The notes beneath the pieces were generated by a model that searched no databases, was not told the DNA's origin, and was given only the letters and a program-made list of their open reading frames with translations. Both the position numbers and the translations under genes were made by a program. 64,000 nucleotides of DNA, taken from Psychrobacter sanguinis. Lineage in GTDB: Bacteria > Pseudomonadota > Gammaproteobacteria > Pseudomonadales > Moraxellaceae. Shown piece by piece: positions 55,327 to 63,917 of this stretch (the first letter of the stretch is position 1; each line of letters starts with the position of its first letter). The stretch is taken from NCBI RefSeq assembly GCF_020736705.1, contig NZ_CP085990.1:2852001-2916000 (forward strand), written 5' to 3'.

Positions 55327-56163
55327 TTATTCTCGCCAATATTTTTCAATCCAATCAACAGGTAAAATAAAATGTCGCAAATGGCGCAGCGGCTTTTTGA
55401 GATTTTTAGGTTCAGTAATGCTTTTTAAATGGTCTTTTGCATTATTTGCTGCATTTTTATTATATTTACCTTCAATAGCATGGGAAGGATATAAATCACC
55501 AGGGAAAATGATGATACGTGCCCCTTCAGGTATTTTAGGTACTTTAAAATAGTTTAATGGGAAAGGCTGGCGACATTTGCGTCGAAAATGTACTACCCAT
55601 TTTTTAGGAAACAGTTTAACCCCACCTGGTGCATTACGCGTCACGAAACGTTGTTCAAAACGGTATTTATCAGCAATACCTTGAGGATCGGCTTTAAACT
55701 TCTCTTGTAGCGATACTAATGAACCCACTTTAAATCTAAAACATGAGGTTTGACCCAGACGCTCCAAAGGATTACTTGGATTGTAGGACAAAATCACATC
55801 GTCCGGCTCACCATATTCGAAGAAAGGATCTAAGCTATCTACAATAACCACATCCAAATCTAAGAATAAAACTGTACCTGTAAGATCACCCAACTTCTCT
55901 CCCCACAGTCGAGATTTAGGCCATTTCCCTAAGGTATTAGTTGGCATAGTCACATCTAAAGGAGGCAACTCTTGGCATTCAATCTCTGGACGAACGCCTG
56001 TCGTATCGTCCGTAAAACACACAAATCTAAAAGGTGGGGTTATGTTGCGCGATACCATGCCATAAAGCTTATTGGCATAATCAGGACCATATTTTGTTCC
56101 CCATTTGATACAAATGATCTGCTTTACTTCTTGTGACTCAGAGGTTGAGTTTTGATTTGCCAT
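55327..56163 (-). CDS. Glycosyltransferase, paralogue of the 49343-50146 gene
   Basis: GT-A-type transferase of 278 residues. The DxD motif is D102-L-D104 in VLFLDLDVVIVDSLDPFFEYG. It shares N-terminal, DxD and C-terminal blocks with the protein at 49343-50146 but differs in the acceptor-facing middle and has a longer basic C-terminal part. AAAGG lies 6 nt before the ATG. It opens the leftward half of the outer-core-type locus, next to ilvE and separated from it by a terminator. Probably adds a sugar to the core. Confidence 0.83.
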   Translation of the reverse strand: MANQNSTSESQEVKQIICIKWGTKYGPDYANKLYGMVSRNITPPFRFVCFTDDTTGVRPEIECQELPPLDVTMPTNTLGKWPKSRLWGEKLGDLTGTVLFLDLDVVIVDSLDPFFEYGEPDDVILSYNPSNPLERLGQTSCFRFKVGSLVSLQEKFKADPQGIADKYRFEQRFVTRNAPGGVKLFPKKWVVHFRRKCRQPFPLNYFKVPKIPEGARIIIFPGDLYPSHAIEGKYNKNAANNAKDHLKSITEPKNLKKPLRHLRHFILPVDWIEKYWRE

Positions 56164-56221
56164 AAATAACCTTTGCCTTAAAATTAGATAAATAATATTC
56201 GTATTATTTTAGCATAAAAAA

Positions 56222-56242
56222 GCCGAACACTCAGTGCTCGGC
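56222..56242 (-). terminator. ilvE terminator
   Basis: A 9-bp stem with one mismatch (GCCGAACAC with GTGCTCGGC), 3-nt loop, followed on the minus strand by TTTTTT, 25 nt after ilvE. It separates ilvE from the glycosyltransferase genes. Confidence 0.88.
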
Positions 56243-56266
56243 CTTTTTAATAAACAATTGTGTTGA

Positions 56267-57196
56267 CTAGTCTACAAAGCTTAACCAATGCATGTATTGC
56301 TCATTGCGGCCATGTATCACATCGAAGTATAACGATTGAAGCTTCTCAGTGATTTCACCACGGCCACCATTACCGATAACACGGTCATCATATTCACGAA
56401 TTGGGGTTACTTCAGCAGCGGTACCAGTCATGAATATCTCATCGGCTAGATAGAACTCATCACGAGTGATACGGCGTTCCACCACTTTAATACCCAAATC
56501 TTCAGCAAACTGAATGATAGTACGACGGGTGATACCATCAAGAGCGCCACCGCCTAAATCAGGAGTATGTAGCTCTCCATTCTTAACCAAAAATAAGTTC
56601 TCACCAGAGCCTTGACACACATAACCTTGAGGATCCATCAAGATGGCTTCGTCATATCCACTACGGGTCACTTCTTGGTTGGCCATAATTGAAACTGGGT
56701 AGTTGCTGGCTGCTTTCGCTTTACACATGGTCACGTTGGTCATATGGTGGGTATATGACGAGGTTTTAACACGAATACCTTTTTGGATACCCTCTTCGCC
56801 CAAATAAGCGCCCCATTTCCAAGCAGCGACCATCGCATTAATACTATTACCACGTGAAGACAGACCTAGCTTTTCAGCGCCGATCCAAATTAAAGGACGT
56901 AGATAAGCTGAATCAAAACCATTTTGCTTAATCACATCTTTTTGCGCTTGATTAAATGTCTCTTTGTCATACGGCACGTCTAATTGGAAGATCTTTGCTG
57001 ATCCTAGTAGGCGGTCGGTGTGATCATCTAGTCTAAAAATAGCGGTTCTACCATCATCTGTTTGATAAGCACGTACGCCTTCAAAAACAGCGATACCATA
57101 ATGTAAGCTATGGGTTAATACATGGATCTTAGCGTCTGGCTGCTCAACTATCTCGCCATTAAGCCAAAGTTTACCTTCTGTCGTTGCCATATTCAT
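56267..57196 (-). CDS. ilvE: Branched-chain amino acid aminotransferase
   Basis: PLP enzyme that makes leucine, isoleucine and valine from their keto acids with glutamate as amino donor. The PLP lysine is K161 in MCKAKAASNYP; the class IV segments FEGVRAYQTDDG, EAILMDPQGYVCQGSGENLFLV and EIFMTGTAAEVTPI are in place. 309 residues from the ATG at 57196, which has GGA 7 nt upstream; a longer frame to 57268 is not supported. It follows glnE on the same strand, as in Pseudomonas and Acinetobacter, and bounds the outer-core-type locus. Confidence 0.97.
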   Translation of the reverse strand: MNMATTEGKLWLNGEIVEQPDAKIHVLTHSLHYGIAVFEGVRAYQTDDGRTAIFRLDDHTDRLLGSAKIFQLDVPYDKETFNQAQKDVIKQNGFDSAYLRPLIWIGAEKLGLSSRGNSINAMVAAWKWGAYLGEEGIQKGIRVKTSSYTHHMTNVTMCKAKAASNYPVSIMANQEVTRSGYDEAILMDPQGYVCQGSGENLFLVKNGELHTPDLGGGALDGITRRTIIQFAEDLGIKVVERRITRDEFYLADEIFMTGTAAEVTPIREYDDRVIGNGGRGEITEKLQSLYFDVIHGRNEQYMHWLSFVD

Positions 57197-57332
57197 AATA
57201 ATTATTCCGTTGCATCTAATAATATCTATAAAACGTATAGACAATTTAAGTATATCACTGCCACCCAAATTGACTATAAATTTTTAGTTTTGTGAGTTAT
57301 TTTATTTAGTTATATAGGACTAGCCTCAAGGA

Positions 57333-60194
57333 TTATACAACAATCTCATTCCATTTGGATATGACATACTCTCGTGTCTCATTCCAAGGTTCGGCGTCCA
57401 CCATAACCTCCTCATTGGCCAAAGCAATTTGATGCATGGTCGCTCTCAACTTTAAGTAAGCTTGAGTAAGCCCTTCGCAGGTTGCTACGTCCCACACCCC
57501 TGCTTTTGCCAAACTTTCAAATATTCTTACATTGTCACTCCATTCAGTAAGCTCTGGGTGCTCATGGGCATGAGCCAACACCCCATATTGAGCCATAAAC
57601 TCAATATCCACAATACCGCCTGCATCTTGCTTAAGATGGAATTTACCTTCTTGTTGTGCCTTTTGATTACTACCAAGATGGTCTTTCATTTTTGAGCGCA
57701 TTTCAATCACGTGCTGCTTTAAATCATTGATATCACGTTCTCGAGTCAGTACCTGTTTGCGCGTGTGATTAAAAGAACTCATTACTCGACGGTCTCCACA
57801 AATTGCTCGAGCACGAACTAAGGCTTGATGCTCCCATACCCAAGCTTTCTCTAACTGATAACGCTCAAATGAGTGGCTTGAAACTACCATCATACCGGCA
57901 TTTCCTGAGGGTCTAAGGCGCATGTCAATTTCATAAGCACTGCCATCACGGGTCTGGGTATTAAGATAAGTCATTAACTTTTGAGCAAGTCGAGCGGTGA
58001 ACTTCATACCGCTGACTGGCTTGGCACCCGTAGTCATGGCTTGTTCATTGATTTGATGAATAAATACCAAGTCTAAATCTGAGGTATAAGACATCTCAAT
58101 ACCGCCCAGCTTGCCATATCCAATAATAGCAAACCCATTATGTGCCTCAGTTACCGACTCACCTTGCTGATTGATAGGATAGCCATGGCGCTTAACCAAC
58201 TCAGTAAACGCACGCTCTAAAGTAAATTCTAGCACCACTTCGGCAATATCAGTCAATGAGTCTGATACCTTCATAATGGGACGTTCAGCTATTACATCAC
58301 TGGCGGCTACTGCCAATACCTGATTATTCTTAAACAGTCGCAGTACATTGAGTAGCATCTCTTCATCGTCCGGCTCAACCCGTAATAGACGCTGGCGTAA
58401 AATATTGGCCAACTCTTGTTTGTCTGGTAAATGACGATAACGCTGCTGTAAAAATGAATCTAACAGTACTGGATAACGCGTTAACTCGCCAGCAATCCAA
58501 GGACTGGCAGACAGCATAGGAATCAAATTGACGGTCGCATTCGGGTTCTCTGCCAACATCACCAAATATATCGAACGACGGCAGATGGCTTCCATCAGAT
58601 TAATGAGTCTCGGTAATGCGACGTTCGCTAGGCCTTGTTGCTCTTCGTGAACCAACAGCGCATGTACCAAAACAGGATAAGCATCGTCAAGCCGTTCCTT
58701 TGCTTCCTCTGACAAGCTGGCCACCATTTTACTGTTCCAAAACTGCTCAAGCTTGGCCTTATTTTCATCAGTTAGGATCTTATTTAAAGCCTCTGCTTCT
58801 TTGTCACTACTAATAGTGGCATCTTTAGCGATCTGACGCTCAGTTACCATTCGATCAAAGGGGATATGTACATTCTGGCGGTGCTCATTTAAGCACTGTA
58901 AGAAATCGGACCAATCTTTAAAACCTAATGTCACTGCCAGATTGTGCTGACTTTCGGGATTACTAGGTAAGCGCTGCGTCTGCTGATCATTTATCGCTTG
59001 TATACCATGTTCCACTCGGCGCAAGAATCGATAAGCGGCCTCAAGCTTTTCATAGGTTTCATCATCAATAAAGTCAAAATCATTTAACGCTTTCATTGCT
59101 TTCAAACAAGATTTGACTTCAAGCTGAGAGTGACGACCGCCATAAATTAGCTGAAAGGCTTGTACCACGAACTCAATATCACGAATACCACCGGCACCTA
59201 ATTTGATATTATCTAAGTCTTCACGCTGCGCTACTTGGTTTTGAATAAGCGATTTCATTTCTCGCAAGGCAGCAAAAGCGCTGTAGTCCACGTAATATCT
59301 GAACACAAAAGGTTTAACAATATCTTCAAGATCATCAGCAAAGTCGTCATCTACTTCATTCACAATACGTGCTTTTAACCAAGCGAATCTTTCCCAAGCT
59401 CGGCCATGTGCTGAAAAATACTTATCCAATGCGGTTAAATGTATCGCTAAATCACTGCCCTCACCCCAAGGTCTGAGACGCATATCAACCCTGAACACAA
59501 ACCCTTCAGCAGTACAAGTATCTAGTATCTTGATAATCCCTTGGCCCAAACGAATCATAAAGCGCTTATTGTCGATACACTTAGTGCCTTTTGACTTATC
59601 ACCGTCTGTCTCACCTCTGGCCCGATGTACGAAGATGAGGTCAATGTCGCTCGACAAGTTAAGCTCTTGGGCCCCAAGTTTGCCCATAGCAAAAATGGCC
59701 ATATCGTCAAATTGACGCTGACCTTTACTGTCAATATAAGTGGGACGACCGTAACGCTCGACTAACTGCTCCCAAACATACTCTTTGGTAAAGTTGATAC
59801 AGTTATCGGCAAAGTCTGATAGTTCTGAAGTTAATTTTTCTAATGAGATAATACCTAGCGTATCTTGCCATATCCAGCGTAGCATCAATAATCCACGCAA
59901 ACGCCGTAGACCACGCATAACACCAGCTTCATCGGCACGTTTTAGCTCATCATCTAGTCCATCATCCAAGGTATAATCGTCAATCAAATCACTGATTTGC
60001 TGACGGGTCAAAAATTGGCTTAAGGGATAACTGGTTAAAAAGTTTTGGCAAACAGATTGTTTTTGCTGCCATATTTGATAGGCAAAAGGACTGGCTAATT
60101 TTAGATTTTGGATTTGCTCAGCCGTTATCTTCTCAGGGGTGGACGATAAAGCCTCTTGGGCAAAGGTGGCGGCAAAGCTATTGTCAGATGGCAT
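57333..60194 (-). CDS. glnE: Glutamine synthetase adenylyltransferase/deadenylase
   Basis: Bifunctional enzyme that adds and removes AMP on glutamine synthetase in response to PII. Two nucleotidyltransferase domains are visible: the N-terminal deadenylase with GKLGAQELNLSSDIDLIFVHRA (about 175-195) and the C-terminal adenylyltransferase with GYGKLGGIEMSYTSDLDLVFIH (about 695-715). GGIRDIEFVVQAFQL and GGIVDIEFMAQYGVL follow each. At 953 residues it is complete. The ATG at 60194 has AGGAG 12 nt upstream, a long spacing. Probably co-transcribed or adjacent to ilvE, 136 nt downstream. Confidence 0.97.
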   Translation of the reverse strand: MPSDNSFAATFAQEALSSTPEKITAEQIQNLKLASPFAYQIWQQKQSVCQNFLTSYPLSQFLTRQQISDLIDDYTLDDGLDDELKRADEAGVMRGLRRLRGLLMLRWIWQDTLGIISLEKLTSELSDFADNCINFTKEYVWEQLVERYGRPTYIDSKGQRQFDDMAIFAMGKLGAQELNLSSDIDLIFVHRARGETDGDKSKGTKCIDNKRFMIRLGQGIIKILDTCTAEGFVFRVDMRLRPWGEGSDLAIHLTALDKYFSAHGRAWERFAWLKARIVNEVDDDFADDLEDIVKPFVFRYYVDYSAFAALREMKSLIQNQVAQREDLDNIKLGAGGIRDIEFVVQAFQLIYGGRHSQLEVKSCLKAMKALNDFDFIDDETYEKLEAAYRFLRRVEHGIQAINDQQTQRLPSNPESQHNLAVTLGFKDWSDFLQCLNEHRQNVHIPFDRMVTERQIAKDATISSDKEAEALNKILTDENKAKLEQFWNSKMVASLSEEAKERLDDAYPVLVHALLVHEEQQGLANVALPRLINLMEAICRRSIYLVMLAENPNATVNLIPMLSASPWIAGELTRYPVLLDSFLQQRYRHLPDKQELANILRQRLLRVEPDDEEMLLNVLRLFKNNQVLAVAASDVIAERPIMKVSDSLTDIAEVVLEFTLERAFTELVKRHGYPINQQGESVTEAHNGFAIIGYGKLGGIEMSYTSDLDLVFIHQINEQAMTTGAKPVSGMKFTARLAQKLMTYLNTQTRDGSAYEIDMRLRPSGNAGMMVVSSHSFERYQLEKAWVWEHQALVRARAICGDRRVMSSFNHTRKQVLTRERDINDLKQHVIEMRSKMKDHLGSNQKAQQEGKFHLKQDAGGIVDIEFMAQYGVLAHAHEHPELTEWSDNVRIFESLAKAGVWDVATCEGLTQAYLKLRATMHQIALANEEVMVDAEPWNETREYVISKWNEIVV

Positions 60195-60520
60195 GATGTG
60201 GCACGACTCCTTAAAAGTGCTAGTGTGCTATTAGCCTACCACATAAAAAGAAGTTATAAGATGACTGTTAGTGTTAAATTTTTATATCCTTGTATCAAAA
60301 AAAACATTTCCTAAGTATATGAATTTCAGCGTAATATAGAAGGTTATTCATCTGAGAGTGTTATATAACCCTCTATTTAAGCGTCTAATATTAAAGCTGA
60401 AAATATCAAAAATTAATAGCATTAGACGTAAGCAAAACTAGGAATTAATAAAATTGGGTCATTAGTAGGATTGATTTGTTAGTAAGCCAATGAAACTCAT
60501 TTAGCCAGTGATTTAAAACT
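60195..60520. other. Intergenic region between glnE and the PAP2 gene
   Basis: 326 bp, AT-rich. The only pattern is a weak inverted repeat (GGTTAT/ATAACC near 60342-60369). It should contain the glnE promoter and the end of the PAP2 transcript, but I cannot point to either. Confidence 0.4.
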
Positions 60521-61171
60521 TTATAAAACAGGCAAGCTTTGTTCAATGACGCCATAAAAATTAGGCGCCCATAACGATAGACCATAGCCAATGGCGGCAC
60601 CGATGATGACATCAGTTGGATAATGCAAACCTAATACCATACGTGACAAAGCAACCAAAAAGGTAAACGGCAACATAATAGGCAATAGCTCAGGGAAGTA
60701 ACTGCCCAAAGTAGCGGTAAACAATACTGCTTGTAAGGTATGGCCAGATGGAAAACTAAAAACATCCAACGGACGCTCACCGAGCACGATTACTTGGTGT
60801 ACTTGGTAAGGTCTAGGGCGTACTGTCTTGACTTTTAACACCTTGTATACCGCTAAACCTAAGGTACTTATCAAAATTGTAGTGGTTAAAGGTAGTACTG
60901 CTTCCCACCCGTAAAAGGCCAAAGCTCCTAACATCATTGCATACCAAAACCAACCGTCGCCCAATCTACTAATCATTTTAAAAAATGTGGCAATGGCATA
61001 ATTGGTCGAATAGCGATTGATATGGATACATACGCTAGTATCCCAAGAAATAAAATAATTGGCATACACCGCTAACGCCGGGCTACGAGAAATCAAAGTG
61101 AATATAGGGCTGGGGACGACTTTAGGCGTCAACTTAATGTTCAATGATTGCTTAGATTTATCTGTTTTCAA
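60521..61171 (-). CDS. PAP2-family phosphatase
   Basis: Integral membrane phosphatase for lipid phosphates or pyrophosphates (phosphatidate, PGP or undecaprenyl-PP type). All three catalytic motifs are present: K113-x6-RP in VLKVKTVRPRP, PSGH at 141-144 and SR-x5-H-x3-D at 176-187 (SRMVLGLHYPTD). Five or six membrane segments from about 55 to 205. The start is TTG at 61171: AAGGAG lies 7 nt upstream and no ATG is near, so TTG is well supported. It lies 225 nt after the GT4 gene on the same strand. Substrate is uncertain. Confidence 0.9.
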   Translation of the reverse strand: MKTDKSKQSLNIKLTPKVVPSPIFTLISRSPALAVYANYFISWDTSVCIHINRYSTNYAIATFFKMISRLGDGWFWYAMMLGALAFYGWEAVLPLTTTILISTLGLAVYKVLKVKTVRPRPYQVHQVIVLGERPLDVFSFPSGHTLQAVLFTATLGSYFPELLPIMLPFTFLVALSRMVLGLHYPTDVIIGAAIGYGLSLWAPNFYGVIEQSLPVL

Positions 61172-61396
61172 GACTTATCTCCTTATTTTATAGCTTAATT
61201 AAATCGAACATTTTGTATGGCTCGATTGCTTTAGTAGTGCTATATCACAATCTAATCTGACTAAGCTGTTGGCTCTCATTTAACTGAGCGCTTGCCAGTA
61301 TAACTTATTGATAGTATTAGTTTTTACTCTTTATAACACCTCTTAATTGGTCGTATATTTTCAATTACAAATAGCCCTATTATCTATCTTGATGAT

Positions 61397-62809
61397 TTAT
61401 GACTGATAACTGTGTTTAGAATGGTTTAGAGCCTCATAAAACATGGTTAGCATCTGCTCAGCAGGACGTTGCCAAGAATAACCTTCAACAGATTTAGCAG
61501 CCTGTAACCCTTGCTCTTTTAGCAATTGCATTTTTGGTAAGTTAGCAACTTTTTCAATAAATTGTTTTTCATCACCAACGCTTATCAATTTGCCACTCTT
61601 TTCAGTAACCAACATGCCGGCAGCCGCGTCATCGAAGGCATAAACCGGCAAGCCGCTGGCCATGGCCTCAACCACCACATTACCGAAAGTTTCGACTTGG
61701 CTGGCAAAAACAAAAACATCACCGCTTGCATAATGCATTGATAAGTCTTGCCCTGTTTTTGCGCCGGTAAATATAATGTCATCTTTACTGTCAGCGGCTA
61801 AAGATTGAAGGCGTGATTTATCAGGACCATCGCCCACTATTACCAATTTAACCGCTCGTTGTAACTGCTCTCGCTGTAACGCTTTGAAGCTTCTAATCAC
61901 TAAATCCACGCCTTTTTCAGGAGACAAACGGCTTACCATAACCAGCACGGTATGCTGATTGTGAGCTCCCCATTGTGCCCTTAATGACTCACTACGATGT
62001 TTAGGATTAAAACGCTCTAAATCAACGCCGCGTCCGACCTCATATAACCGCCTGAATCCTAAACAATCTAAATCATTAAATGTTTTTTTACTGGGAACGC
62101 AGGTGGCTTTCGAGGCATTATGAAACCATTTAAAATAAGCCATCAATGGTCTGGCTAAGACACCAAGCCCAAAGTGACGGCTAAAGTCATGAAACTGGGT
62201 GTGATAACCACTAGTTACAGTAATGTTCAAATGCTTAGCAGCTAACAAAGCCGCCAAACCTAATGGACCTTCTGTAGCAATATGGACCACATCAGGCTGT
62301 AAATGCTGCAATTGTTTTTTAATTTTGAAATAAGCGGGCGAACCAAACTGTAAATCTGAATATTTAGGTATCGAGATACCTTTTACCTGTAAGTCGTTTT
62401 TGATGATTGGCTTAACTAGAGGACATGCAGGTGTCGTATTTGTGTCACTAATCATTTGGCTGTTTTGAGCCTGATTGTCTCGAGAGTCAGAAGTACTTAA
62501 AGCCAACTCTTGTCTTGGCTTAGGCCTTAACAAACTAATTTGATGTCCCTTTAAAGCCAATTGAGTCATTAATTGACCTAAACTCATGGCCACGCCATTA
62601 ACTTCTGGCGACCAAGTTTCGGTGACCAATAAAATATGTAATGGCTTAGAATAGACAGAGATATTGGCTGGAGCATGTGAGCCAACCTGTACCGAGGTAT
62701 GAGTTTGTAAGTCCATTAAAGGATCATGAACTTTTGCTCTCATGTTAATGAGTGGCTTCATTTGGCTGATTTCTATGCCGTCGCTACTACTGATGCTTTG
62801 CTTTAGCAT
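61397..62809 (-). CDS. Glycosyltransferase family 4
   Basis: GT-B transferase resembling mannosyl- or glucosyl-transferases acting on lipid acceptors (PimB/MgtA type). The N-terminal domain starts at about residue 56 with ILLVTETWSPEVNGVAMSLGQL; GYHTQFHDFSRHF and ATCVPSKKTFNDL follow. The donor domain has VMVSRLSPEKGVDLVI and the E-x7-E motif in SQVETFGNVVVEAMASGLPV. A Ser/Asn/Gln-rich insertion (about 100-130) is unusual. The ATG at 62809 has GAGGG 5 nt upstream; the frame is open to 62917 but that start lacks an SD. Next to PAP2, it may make a glycolipid. Confidence 0.88.
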   Translation of the reverse strand: MLKQSISSSDGIEISQMKPLINMRAKVHDPLMDLQTHTSVQVGSHAPANISVYSKPLHILLVTETWSPEVNGVAMSLGQLMTQLALKGHQISLLRPKPRQELALSTSDSRDNQAQNSQMISDTNTTPACPLVKPIIKNDLQVKGISIPKYSDLQFGSPAYFKIKKQLQHLQPDVVHIATEGPLGLAALLAAKHLNITVTSGYHTQFHDFSRHFGLGVLARPLMAYFKWFHNASKATCVPSKKTFNDLDCLGFRRLYEVGRGVDLERFNPKHRSESLRAQWGAHNQHTVLVMVSRLSPEKGVDLVIRSFKALQREQLQRAVKLVIVGDGPDKSRLQSLAADSKDDIIFTGAKTGQDLSMHYASGDVFVFASQVETFGNVVVEAMASGLPVYAFDDAAAGMLVTEKSGKLISVGDEKQFIEKVANLPKMQLLKEQGLQAAKSVEGYSWQRPAEQMLTMFYEALNHSKHSYQS

Positions 62810-63096
62810 AATGCCCTCTACTTTTTTGTACTGAGTTAAATTACTTTTTGACTTAAACTTAACTTTAAAGAAAAGATTTGACACTTTTATTGCGTTTAAA
62901 TCACAGTTTGATGACATTAACTTAAAAACACATAAGTTAATCCAATCTTAAAAATAGAAGTTATAAGTCGATGCTATAAGTAAAAGTACCTACTGTCAGC
63001 ATACCTCTTGTAAAATACGCTATAGCCCTAATCATGTATAATTAAATAGAGTTGATATCTTACCCTTCCTATAAATTCATTCAGATTGATGTGCTT

Positions 63097-63504
63097 ATGA
63101 CGACTGCAAATACGCTATTATTGATTAACGTGGACCCTAGCCAGAGCATAGCTTGGCATGCCTATCGCTATGCGAAGGCTTTTTTAGAGAGTGTTGCAAA
63201 TAGTGATGATAAACCGCAGCTTAGTATCTTTTTTTATGGGGAAGCGGCGAATACAGGTAATGCTCTACGTTGGCAAACCGCAGACAGACAAAGCTTGACT
63301 CAATTATGGACACAGCTTAGCGAAGATTATCAGCTTAAACTGCCCATTTGTGTGAGTACCGCTTTGACTCGTGGCGTGACTGATGAAGAAAATGCGCGTC
63401 GTCATAAATTAGAAGGAGCCAACCTAGCAGCGGGCTTTGAATTAGTAGGTTTAGGCGAATTAGCACAGCAGTTTTCTGTGGCAGAAAAGGTAGTCACATT
63501 TTAG
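63097..63504 (+). CDS. tusD: Sulfur-relay protein TusD (DsrE family)
   Basis: Part of the TusBCD complex that passes persulfide sulfur from TusA to TusE for 2-thiouridine at the wobble position of tRNA. From the ATG at 63097 the protein is 135 residues and the active-site cysteine is C85 in LPICVSTALTRGVTDEE. The frame is open upstream to a TTG at 63052, but 63097 gives the family length (E. coli TusD 128). Neither start has a strong SD. tusC follows 89 nt later. Confidence 0.88.
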   Translation: MTTANTLLLINVDPSQSIAWHAYRYAKAFLESVANSDDKPQLSIFFYGEAANTGNALRWQTADRQSLTQLWTQLSEDYQLKLPICVSTALTRGVTDEENARRHKLEGANLAAGFELVGLGELAQQFSVAEKVVTF

Positions 63505-63593
63505 CTCTTCTGTTGTACGTCTATCCAAACGTCACTAACGGACAAACAAGCAAATAGAATAAAAAACGACTCAATAAAGAAAAAGGAAGATTT

Positions 63594-63917
63594 GTGTCAA
63601 TACTTATCCGATTAACCACAGCCACCGAACTGGCAACTTACGAAGGCTGCGCTCTGGCTTTAACTTTGGCAAGCTTTGGTCATGATGTACAGCTTATGCT
63701 GAGTAGTTCAGTATTTGGTATTCTAATGCAGCCAGAGAGCCGCCTACATGGCATGATTAAATCTTTGGATTTATATGATATTCCACCGGCATGGCTACCA
63801 GATGATGTATTTAGCAGTTGGATATTTGGTATGGTGCCTTCAGAGGTATCAAAGCAAATTGATTTTATTCCGGAAGACTTTGATTCTAATAAGTTTCAGC
63901 AAGTCTTTTCGTTTTAA
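63594..63917 (+). CDS. tusC: Sulfur-relay protein TusC (DsrF family)
   Basis: Middle subunit of TusBCD; it has no catalytic cysteine. The C-terminal part SSSVFGILMQPESRLHGMIKSLDLYDIPPAWLPDD matches the TusC/DsrF pattern (F-x-L...LKLLGLYDIE in E. coli). At 107 residues it is a little shorter than E. coli TusC (119). The start is GTG at 63594 with AAGGA 6 nt upstream. No tusB follows before the window ends; the sequence immediately after is repetitive. Confidence 0.8.
   Translation: MSILIRLTTATELATYEGCALALTLASFGHDVQLMLSSSVFGILMQPESRLHGMIKSLDLYDIPPAWLPDDVFSSWIFGMVPSEVSKQIDFIPEDFDSNKFQQVFSF

Larger units (their letters stand above)
48259..56266. other. Lipooligosaccharide outer-core (OC-type) locus between aspS and ilvE
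   Basis: Nine envelope-related genes lie between aspS and ilvE, the same two genes that bound the OC locus in Acinetobacter baumannii. Six genes run rightwards (acyltransferase, GT, Stealth, epimerase, unknown, together 48384-53182) and three run leftwards (53194-56163), meeting at an 11-bp gap. The central part (about 50200-55200) is visibly more AT-rich than aspS or ilvE. Function is inferred from position and enzyme types. Confidence 0.75.

Noticed and set aside
48259..56266. Defence island or mobile element
   Set aside because: All recognisable genes are envelope glycan enzymes; no nuclease, methylase, transposase or integrase and no terminal repeats were seen.
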